This document shows positions 47,101 through 56,300 of a stretch of 64,000 nt of DNA, one piece after another. How positions within the stretch are numbered: position 1 is the first letter of the stretch; each line of letters begins with the position of its first letter. The translations under genes were made by a program, and so were the position numbers. The stretch is from Sphagnum compactum. Lineage: Eukaryota; Bryophyta; Sphagnopsida; Sphagnales. The stretch spans positions 10,168,001 through 10,232,000 of the forward strand of contig OZ234497.1 in assembly GCA_965153455.1 (NCBI GenBank), given 5' to 3'. The notes beneath the pieces were generated by a model. It was not told where the DNA came from. It was given only the letters and a program-made list of their open reading frames with translations, and did no database searches.

Positions 47101-49749
47101 TAACACATCTCTCAATGGGAATACCCTCCAAAAATAGATAGGCATTGCATCATACATGAAATTGCCTGATTTGCAACAAGCATAATTTTGATGCCATTCA
47201 CAATCTTGATGTCCAAAATCATGTGACAATCACCAGGGTACTTCACTTGTCAACATCCATAACTGCTTGCCAACATTCACATAAGCCAAAACAAAAAAGA
47301 ATCCAATCCACACTCACTTGAGCCACCCAAACACCAACCAAACACATGATTCAAACTCCACATACACATTGAGGCGATCAGGGCTCAAGATGGGCTGTTT
47401 ACATTTATAACGAGTGTCATTGATATTGAAAGCTTGGAGAATCTTCCTACGATAAGACTCCCATCTTACCCTAAAACAAGCTGACCTACACTATCCAAAC
47501 TGGATGTCTAATCCATCTTCTTAAATAATACACATCTTCATCATATACAATATACCTCTCCCAACCCCCTCCCTGGTCAGCAATTGGTTTGCCAACTAAG
47601 CCAACCAAATAGATCTGAACAAAAACAAATAGAGCATATTCCTACTTTCTTCACTCATCTTTGAATAGCCAGTAACATGTCAGAAAGCATTTAAAAAGTA
47701 ACTAAATGCAAAACATACAGATATATCCACAATATGTGAAAAAAGCATCAAGAGACATACCTTGTTGGATCCCAGTACGCTTATCCTTGATGATTGCTAC
47801 TTCCAGAACATGCCCATGCTCAGCAAACATAGGCCGCACCTGCAATCTCAATGAGCTGAGTATGGAGCATGACCTTGAGAACGGCCCCAAAATGTGCTAG
47901 TTATATCATCTTGACATGCTTCCCAAGAAAAGAATTTACATCTGAATTGCAAAAATGTAAGGTAGTGTTCTATACCTCTTCTTCAGAAATAGTTCGTGGT
48001 ACAGAACCAACAAATAGCTTGACAAACATCCCCCCATCTGCAGCATCTGGAGAGAACAATGAGCTTATCAGTACTTACATGTTAAGAGTTCCACATTCTA
48101 TGTGGAGTTTTCTTCACGTCAAGTAGAGAAACTTGCTGCAATGCTGATGAACTACTGCCATCCAGCCACACTCTACACATCATTCCCAATTGGTTTATCA
48201 AAGCCAAGTGCTGTTTACTATATATACATACATATATATATATATAGATACACATGTCCATAAGTACTGCGAATTTCTCAGAACTCACAATTTCAGAGAA
48301 CCTAAAAAGAATTGACATCTAAGGGTTGTTTAACATACTACAGAATCCACAACTTCCATTGTGCCACTCTATAACTGGCACCGGAACTTCCACAATTTTT
48401 TGACCTCAAGTTTCACAATACTAATTGACAAACGAGATTGGCCAGAAAGTAGCCAACATGGAAGAACAACTGTGTTTCTTAAGTTGAAACTCGAAATAGT
48501 GTACTCCACCAGTCTCTGCATTGACATATGTTCCCAACAAAAATATCAAGGGATTGCAGACACAAATTCACATAAACACTACCATTTTGTCAGTTCTGGC
48601 CAAACCAAAACAAATAACTCCCATGAGAACAAAAAATATCCATACTCACAAAAAAACCCCCCAAAATAACACACACACATAACCATCAAGAATGAGTGTC
48701 ATTATAACCTTGTGAGCATCACTCAGAAAGTGTTAAACCATCATCTTCATCATGAATGTAGAGACCTAAGTTCCCAACAACTTACAGAAACTGTCATTGT
48801 GCCCAGAGCTTACAAGAAGGCTTCCTTCAACAAATGTATTAACCTGCTTTAGCTGAGTTCAGCCAAGAAAAGGGCACTGAACTTACAAAAGTATAAAAGA
48901 CAAATGGTCAAGTGCTACACCCTCCATTTCCAGCAAAATTATTCAGTGGAACATCATTGATAGCTACTAGTTTCTAACCGTTTTCTGAGCACCCCTATTG
49001 CAAAGGAGAGTATGCTACTGTCGGGGCTTAACATCTTTGGAGACTTGCAAGCAAACAAATCACATATAGTTAGATAGACAAGCACCTCTTAGCTACAAAC
49101 CTGTCCATAACGTACATAATATTTTAGGGACTACTGAAGTCCTCGACAGTAGGCAAGCTATTCGGCAGTATAAACTCCTTAGCGTTCTCTTCGTGGAGCT
49201 AAGAGTAGTCCCTCGCGGGTCCTGACGCTAAAACCTAGAGTCAAGATCAAGGACGAACAAGAAAGAAACCATAAGAGGAACGCCAATCCCTTCCTCGACT
49301 ACCAGAGATACCGCATGCCACAGCACTTCAGGACAGATGAAGCGTGACCAAAATCTCCTATCCCATAGCCAACATCGCAATAGAAAGCCAGGCAAAGAAA
49401 CTCCACCGAATGTACAAGAGGTCTCTATTATCTCTCTGCGTTTGTTTTCAACGCAGACTCTACGGACCGCAAATCAAAAGCCAGTTAGGAGATAGGTTCA
49501 CAGTTCAATACCTTGGGAAGGTTGAGTAACAGGTGTGCCGGAGTTGTCACGTTTCTGGCCACTCAAGACAGGTACCCCGCTGCTGAGTACGTTGCCAGGC
49601 AGTGGCTGCGAAATGGGAGTCCCGAAACTATTTTGCTGCACTTGTTGCTGGTACTGCGCTTCTTGCTGCTGCTGGAAGTGGAGCTGCGAGTGGAGCTGCG
49701 AATGCATCAGAGGATACGCCTGTTGCTGCGGCAACGAAGGCGCCTCCAT
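38103..49749 (-). CDS. FCA: FCA-like RNA-binding protein with RRM1, RRM2, WW and a third RRM; 22 exons
   Basis: Exons (descending): 49512-49749, 47976-48046, 47761-47839, 45952-46034, 45679-45730, 45306-45373, 44931-44997, 44509-44588, 44251-44315, 43011-43079, 42701-42866, 42361-42438, 41975-42127, 41592-41768, 41226-41264, 40758-40910, 40554-40616, 40160-40204, 40018-40077, 39645-39729, 39310-39370 and 38103-38196. All borders are GT-AG and every phase agrees, giving 681 residues. RRM1 (about 89-168) has KLFVGSV and GCCFIKYS. RRM2 (about 180-262) has KLFVGSL and GCAFIKYP. A Gly/Pro then Gln-rich linker runs from about 265 to 520. The WW domain (524-553) has EWTEHTSPEGYKYYY and WEKPDEL. RRM3 (608-681) has NLFVFRI and GFGFVSYD and ends in RLKVQ-stop. 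In Arabidopsis FCA promotes use of proximal poly(A) sites and lowers FLC expression; it has two RRMs and the WW. RRM3 is the CELF/Bruno-type third RRM. RNA-processing function in the nucleus is inferred. Confidence 0.93.
38465..38640 (-). repeat. Short interspersed intronic repeat, copy 4
   Basis: This lies in the last intron of the FCA-like gene. It shares with copy 3 (7619-7800) the ordered words ttgtcagt, ggccaaaacaaaacaaac, ttgtgagtgtcac, aaagtatcag, accatcaccttcatc, ctgacttcatcag and tgggtgtaga. It has no coding content. Confidence 0.65.
41592..42127 (-). repeat. CAG/CAA-rich tracts coding for polyglutamine in exons 13-14 of the FCA-like gene
   Basis: Exon 13 (41975-42127) and exon 14 (41592-41768) contain runs of CAG/CAA codons giving stretches of up to nine glutamines mixed with Pro, Val and Leu. 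Mixed codons argue for selection on protein composition rather than pure replication slippage. Low-complexity Q/P regions also occur in angiosperm FCA. Confidence 0.75.
46035..47760 (-). promoter_or_regulatory. Intron 3 of the FCA-like gene, candidate autoregulatory intron
   Basis: At 1726 bp it is the longest intron of the gene and splits RRM1 between its two RNP motifs. In Arabidopsis, FCA limits its own expression by promoting polyadenylation within the long intron 3. The ordinal position and size agree here. No proximal poly(A) signal could be verified by eye. Confidence 0.35.
48590..48800 (-). repeat. Short interspersed intronic repeat, copy 5
   Basis: This lies in intron 1 of the FCA-like gene. 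The words ttgtcagttctggccaaacc, aagaatgagtgtcatt, ccttgtgagcatcactcag and aaccatcatcttcatc match copies 3 and 4 in order, with an insertion of A/C-rich sequence after the first block. It is the most divergent of the three. Confidence 0.5.
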
Positions 49750-50224
49750 TTCTGAACAGAACTTTTGCTATTGTTCGATGCCCGAATCTTCCCCAATTCT
49801 TCCCTAAACGAGCAAGGCAAACCACCGCCCTCTCCCCACACCGAAAAAGCACCCCAAAAAAAAGGAAGTGGGCGGCAAAGACAAAAGGAGAGAACAATAT
49901 TTCTGAGGCAGCCGCAGCAAAGAGTGCAATCGAGCAGCAAGTCCACAGCGCTCTTCTCCTTCTCCTCCTCCTCGTCGCTCTGCTTCACGCGCGCTGTTGT
50001 CGCTGGCCTGCGACGCGTAGCTCACACCGTGGGATACTGTCGCGCGCCTTCTTCAATCCTGCCCAAGCGCAGAAAGGCAGCCTCGAAAAATCTTTTATAC
50101 AGAAGATCGGTCTTTACCGTTTCCAACTTCACAGAGCCTCACTCTCTTCTCATCCGACGATTCTCTTCTCATCCGACGATTGCCTGTAGTAATGTAACCT
50201 ATACCGTTGGCCTCAACTGAGAAC
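49750..50224. other. FCA-like 5' leader and promoter region
   Basis: GC-richer sequence directly upstream of the FCA-like start codon. Several overlapping open frames are present, but none has protein-like features beyond low-complexity Ser/Arg/Leu. A tandem 17-bp word (ttctcttctcatccgacga type) occurs twice at about 50145-50180. No defined element was assigned. Confidence 0.45.
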
Positions 50225-50940
50225 TGGTTCACCCGACTAATTTTTCCTGCCAAAACTTTTTTTAATTTAATTGAATTTCCAATGACCCCAAAAAAACTCA
50301 AAATTCTATATCTCCAGCCCCTAAGTCTGAAAATTTTCTAAATCATCTCATTAAATCCTACTCCCCCAGGGCCACAGTGAACCAGCACCCACCAGTGCAC
50401 CATCCACTGGATGCCTGTTATGACTCAGTTGTGGGTGACCCTCAACTGAGTTACTACCCGGTTTCATCTTGGTAACCCATTCTATAAGAAGTAGGTCTAC
50501 CATATAGACAGGTAGGTAACAAAATAGGGGACTACTAGGTATGTAGATAGTTTATACATACTAGGTAGGGGCTGTTATTACTACCTACGTAGTTGGTAGG
50601 TAGTAAATAAACCAACTGAGCTAACCACCATGGTTAGATAGGGAACTGGAACCCAACAGAAAACTGTTTCCTGATCACATATCATCCATCCTTGATGGTG
50701 CACTGGTGGGTGCTGGTTCACTGTGGCCCTCCCCCAGGGCTTTCCAAAAATACCAATAGTGAGCGTGCCAAATTCCCCTATAATTTTTAGCTTTGATTTA
50801 AATGAATTTATAATTGAAAAATTGTTTAATATTCAATAACTTCAACATTAAGGAAATCAACTTAGTGCACCCCTACTCTTTAAAGGCTTTCCAAGCTTTC
50901 CAACAATAACAAGAGTGTGGCAAGGGGTGCCATGGTTTGG
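50225..50940 (+). repeat. Dispersed repeat family D, copy 2, split by a MITE
   Basis: The left part (50225-50360) and right part (50738-50940) together follow copy 1 at 15968-16345. The word attaaatcctactc before the insertion and ggctttccaaaa after it correspond to the continuous attaaatcctgctcatcaag-atctttccaac of copy 1. This identifies the 50361-50737 segment as a later insertion. Confidence 0.7.
50361..50737. mobile_element. Mutator-type MITE with perfect 35-bp TIRs and 9-bp TSD
   Basis: TIRs at 50370-50404 (GGCCACAGTGAACCAGCACC...) and 50694-50728 are perfect inverted copies over 35 bp. The 9-bp CTCCCCCAG stands on both sides (50361-50369 and 50729-50737) as the target duplication. The element is 359 bp and non-coding. 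Its interior holds further short inverted words (ggtaggtag / ctacctac) and the A-box consensus TAGCTCAGTTGG on the minus strand (50612-50623). TSD length and long TIRs fit the Mutator superfamily. Intact ends suggest a recent insertion. Confidence 0.88.
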
Positions 50941-50944
50941 AAGA

Positions 50945-51834
50945 TTTCTAAATGGCAAACAAAATAAACAAAGTATCTTCCTTCTAAAATAGACGATGGA
51001 AGGCTTTTTTCTAAATTACCAAAAATTTGATGGATTAATTGGCCACCTCCATAGGCACAATTTCTCGTTCCCGCGAAGTAAGGTGATTACATGAAATATC
51101 CCACATGAATAAACATTAGGAAACGTTAGGACATGAGAAATCATATTCATGCAAGTGCACATTGATGAGGAATACTAACTATTGGATCAACACAATTCTT
51201 AATTGTTATGTTCTTTCATGGAATGGTACCCAATTTCGCTCACTTTATAGATACACACAAAGTCAGGACGAAGGAGGGGGTAGAAGGTCAAACTGGAGAC
51301 CTTGTGCTTTGCCCTAGCTTTGCATGATGTAATGCCCACACAAACATTACCTTCCTCTATGCATACATATATGTAAAGCACACCCCAAAAAAAATTATTT
51401 GCATATAATTTTGGGATATTATATCATTCAAAGGACATTATATCCATGAAGATATGTCCCCAAAAAGAGAGGGATCTTACATAGATAGAACTTAAATGAC
51501 AGATAAATTTAAAAACCATGCTTAACCAAAATAAGGGTTCACGTGACATGGAACTAAACATGGGCCCAATTTTGGCAAAGACTATTACCTTTGACTTTAC
51601 TATTTGTAAAGACTTATGAGATTATTTTCTTGTGATACCCATTGGGTATCATGGGAATAAATAAAAAACAAAACCTAACATTTCAAAAATACTCACAATA
51701 GTGGGTATTACGTTTTTTTGAAATGCCTACCATGCACATGTAGAAAAAATTATGGGTTGCAAGGTGCCTTCCAACTATGATACAAAAATCTTGACATGTT
51801 TTTACAAATTCTCATAAAAATCCTAGTGTATTTG
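50945..51834. other. Gene-free stretch
   Basis: AT-rich sequence without supported coding regions between two copies of repeat family D. Nothing specific was recognised. Confidence 0.5.
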
Positions 51835-52300
51835 TATTGGACATCTATCTATGAAGGAACATAGTTTGTTTTGTGTTGTTTGTACTATGAGATTCACCCA
51901 ATCCGGGTGCTTCAGATTGTAATCTTGGTGTCTTTGGAAAGCTCTCAACGAGGAGGGTTGCATGGGCTTGGTTCCATGACATTTGGACATGCGGTGCAAA
52001 AGTTGTTGAATATTGAATAATTTCTTCACTGAAAATTAAATTAAACCCTACCTGAGAATTTCGGAGGAATTCGAATGGGCCTTTGTTGTTGTTGGAAAGA
52101 TCTTGATGAGCAGGATTTAATGGAATTTATCTGGTAATATTTGGATTCAGAATGTGGGAGATATTGATTTTGAAGTGATTTGTGTCGCTGAAAATTCAAA
52201 TAAATTCCAAAAAACCAGGCTTTGGAAGGAAAAATCAGTTGAGGACGTGGTGACACTTGGGCCAATGGCACAGGCCACACTAGTATTCATAAAAAGAAGA
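51835..52300 (-). repeat. Dispersed repeat family D, copy 3
   Basis: Inverted relative to copies 1 and 2. On the complement it shows ctagtgtggcctgtgccatt, aagtgtcaccacgtcctcaa, aatatctcccacattctgaa, cattaaatcctgctcatcaa, gatctttccaacaacaacaa and tgaagcacccggattgg in the order seen in copy 1. It lies about 1 kb upstream of the nucleotidyltransferase start codon. Confidence 0.75.
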
Positions 52301-53338
52301 AGATTCAAGATGAGGAACATCAATTTTTGCATGAAGGGGGTGAATTCAAGGTGAAATCAACACTTCACATCATAAAAATACATGGGTAATAAATAGGATT
52401 TGAAACTCGTTTTTCCCTGGAGGTTGATGGTAAAAATGAATTTGAGTTTGAACTTTGATTTTTTAAATATTTTTGTTGTCATTATTGACTTGTGGTCAAT
52501 GGGGTGACAAATCTAGTTTTTTAAGGATTTTGTGATGTTGCAAAGTTGGCGACCATCCAAAAACTAGTTTAGCCAATTCTGGCTACACGCCAGATATGAA
52601 AGTAGAAAAAAACCAGGATCCTTCAATATTCTTGGCTACCTACTGGGAACTTATTGTAGAAATCTGGCGATTTGAATTTTTTTTCTTTTCGAAATTTGGC
52701 GAATTTGGACCATTTTTCTCATGAAAAAACCTTTGTATTGGTCGAAATCACATTTTTTAGGTCGAATTTTTGCGAAAATTCGCCAGTAAATAAAACACTG
52801 GAGCCCGGGATATGAAGGCCGAAGGGGCAGGAGTTAATGGGCAGGGCAGGGTGGAGGAGGCAGAGGGCAGGCTCGGAGATATATATATATCGACTGCCCT
52901 GCCCGGAGCTAGTCTAGTCCCCCAAGTGGAATGGGAAAGTTCCGGCCCACGGTCAGGTCATGGCTTGCACAACGCCTCCTGCATGTGTGTTTGTGATTGT
53001 GAAGAAATCAGCTGCGACACACACTCACTATTGTTGCAGCGATGCTGTTGTGGCGCTGTTGTGGCGTTGTTGTTGTTGTCTGATGGTGTTGGTGTGGAGG
53101 TGCTAATATGGGAGCAAGAAGCTAGGGTTGTGGAGGGAGGGCTGTTGAATTGGATGACAGTGCGTACTGCTGTTGTGTGGCCTCATTGCTTCATGATTCG
53201 TTTTTGTGCTGCTTCAAGGGTTTGGCATGCTTCTTCTTCAGCTTCTTTAGTTCGCTGGCCACACGTAGCAGTGGAATCGTCAATTGCGTGCGCGGAGTGT
53301 TTGCAGAGGAAGTTTTGCCCTGGTCAGATTATTGTGGT
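52300..53338. other. Upstream region of the nucleotidyltransferase gene
   Basis: AT-rich up to about 52800, then GC-richer leader-like sequence with a short (AT)n tract at 52879-52891. Upstream ATGs exist, one in frame at 53150, but the peptide from there (many Phe, Cys and Ser) is not family-like. The whole part is read as promoter and 5' leader. Confidence 0.45.
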
Positions 53339-56300
53339 ATGGGTGATCCGGCAAGCTGGCCTCAGCCCAGCGGCCTCACGCCTGACGGCTCCTCTGCCTT
53401 CGCCGCCGCCTTCGCATCTGCACGCCAAGACGACGCCTGGTGGGCGCAGGCCGAGCTCCGGACTTCACAACTCATTGCCTGCATCCAGCCCACGCGCGCC
53501 TCGGAGGAGAGGAGGCAAGCCGTTGCCGACTACGTGCAGCGTCTCATCCACCAATGCTTCAAGTGCCAGGTGCAATTTTTTTCTCGTTTCTGGGATAGGT
53601 TCATGGAATGTGTTGGCAATGCGCCTTTCGGTCGAAGGCTGAGAACGCGTCCTTTCTGCAGGTAGTCACATTTGGGTCGGTGCCGTTGAAGACCTACTTG
53701 CCTGACGGGGATATCGACCTGACAGCTCTTAGCCAGCATGGTGAATTGAAGGAAACGTGGGCAGAGGATGTGCACAGCGCACTTCGGAAAGCAGAGAAGG
53801 ATTCCAAGGCTGAGTTCCGCGTCAAGGAAGTGCAGTACATCCATGCAGAGGTCAGCGTGGGATATACTCTGGTGGTGTTTACATTATCGCCAGTCATCCA
53901 CCAGCCTGATTGTCTTTCTCTGTTTTTGTTTTGGATGATGCGCAGGTCAAAATCATTAAGTGCCTGGTGGAGAATATTGTGGTTGACATTTCTTTCAATC
54001 AGACTGGCGGATTGTGCACCCTCTGTTTCCTTGAGGAGGTTTGCTCACTCCAACACCAAAGAACTGGCAGCTTAAATAGCACAGAAAATTGTGCTCTGAC
54101 CTATTGTTTTAGTCACACCCATGTGACAAGGTCGTACAGCCCATTGGTGGAAAGTTTGATGAAATGGAACTTAATACTGCCCAACATAGCACTGCATGAA
54201 ATGTCAATGATTTTTGGCCTCACATATAATGGTGTTGGGAGATCCACTAGATTCTGGGGTCAGGAGAGCTCTTCAAATATTTCTGGACCTTGAATCCTAA
54301 GACCTGTACTGAAAACCTTGGACCCTGTAACAATGATTATTGCAAGTAACAATGATTATGACAATGATTATTCTGGGGCTGATTTGGACGCAGGTGGATC
54401 GGTGTATAAACCAGAACCATCTTTTCAAGCGTAGCGTTATACTGGTTAAAGCCTGGTGCTATTATGAGAGCCGCATACTTGGAGCACACCATGCCCTCAT
54501 TTCCACCTATGCCCTTGAGACCTTGGTCCTCTATGTCTTCCATGTCTTTCATTCCTCCTTACGAGGCCCACTGGAGGTAAGCCATTACTCTGAACCTTCT
54601 TTTTGCAGTTCCCCATTATACTCCTGTCTTACATCCATTATTTTGTGCCATCATTCTGAATCTCTAGTTTGTTCAATGGCTAGGGAGTTTGTTGTGGATG
54701 TACTTGCTGATTGCTGGGTTTCAATCATGTATAGTATACATTTATGATTGTTTTTGTGTGTGTGGAAGTAATATTGATTGTTGCGCACATCCATTCTGGA
54801 CCCTGAACTACTGGTTGTGTAACTTGATATTTGATGAGAGGAGCACTGTTTAGTGCCCACTGATGGGTTCATCTAGTGCCCGTACTGTTAGAGTATATGG
54901 AAGGAGAAATTGCTCACAATTTCTATCACCTGATGAGGCCTCATGTTTAGGGTTTGCACTGGCAATATAGGTATGTTGAATTGGTCATTTGGGGTTGTTT
55001 AGGGCTTTTTAATTCCACTGAGTGGAGCATGTCCTTTATAACTACATACTGGTGTCCTTTGTGGTTGTTGTCCAGGTTCTTTACACTTTTTTGGAGTATT
55101 TCAGCAATTTTGATTGGGACAAGTACTGTGTCAGCCTGTGGGGTCCCGTGCCCCTGTCCTCCCTTCCTGGGGTGGCTGCTGGTAAACAGCACATCTCTTG
55201 TTAATATGATAGTGTTTAGTAATGAGATTTTTAAAAATGTTTGCCTGAGCTATCTTTGAAGACAATTGAGGTTGGCTAATTGTAGTCTGGACTTGTTTTG
55301 CAGCTGATGGGGCTGAACCACCTCGAAAGAATGAAGGAGCTCTTTTGCTTACCAAAGCCTTCCTTGACACTTGCAGTGAAACATACTCTGTGGTTCCAAC
55401 CACCTCAGACAACCAGACACGCACTTTCAACGTGAAATTTCTGAATGTGCTTGACCCATTACGCGAAAGTAATAATCTAGGGCGCAGTGTTAGCAAGGGT
55501 GGGTCTATTTATGAACCAACCTGCATTGAAAACATGCTTTCCTGGGATCAATTTCTTACCTCATATGTACAAATCTCACTTTACCCATACTTTGACTTTA
55601 TAAACCAATCTGTTTTGAAAAGCTTGTGTTTCTGGGATCAATTTCTTACCTCATATGTACATATCGCACTTTCCCTATACTTCAGACTTGCCTGTAGTCT
55701 TGATCACAGCAAACCCTTCTTTACCCAAGGCATCAGATCCAGATACAGAACGTGAACCTTTGACTCTATGAGCTGAAGCTTTGTGAACCATTTCACCCTT
55801 ATGCACACTAGCATCCCACTAACTAAAATATCAATAGGTATGAATGACTTGTACAGTCCTGCATGCTGAATTTTGCATAGTCTTTGATGCTAAGCTAGGC
55901 AGCCCTACATCTTTCAAGATTCTAACTAATTAAGCACTTTCAAATTTTCCTCAAAATCTTGTACACCTTCGCAAGCTATCTATTCCTGCAGCTTTAGTTC
56001 TCTCTGTTTTCTTTCATCTGCCTAATTTGCAGAAATATGAGGAAATAGTGTAACTGTGTTTTCATGACTGGGTTAGAGTAATATTGTAGTGGTTTGCAGG
56101 TATGGTACACCTTTTATGTAATGTAGTCACATAGTTGGGTACTTTTCTGTCTTTTTTCTACACACGAGGTGTAAGGATTAGTGTGCTGCATACTTTTCAG
56201 GGAATTTTTACAGAATACGCAGTGCATTTGGGTATGGAGCTCGCAAATTGGCAGGAGTTCTAAAATGCTCCAAGGACAACATCAATGCTGAAGTGGAACG

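Noticed and set aside
49602-50220. Overlapping open frames of 151-195 codons on the + strand upstream of the FCA-like gene
   Set aside because: They overlap FCA exon 1 and its leader in antisense, show low-complexity Ser/Leu/Arg content and have no motif.
53150-53338. In-frame N-terminal extension of the nucleotidyltransferase from an upstream ATG
   Set aside because: The extra 63 residues are Cys/Phe/Ser-rich without family similarity; the ATG at 53339 fits the MG-start of known members.
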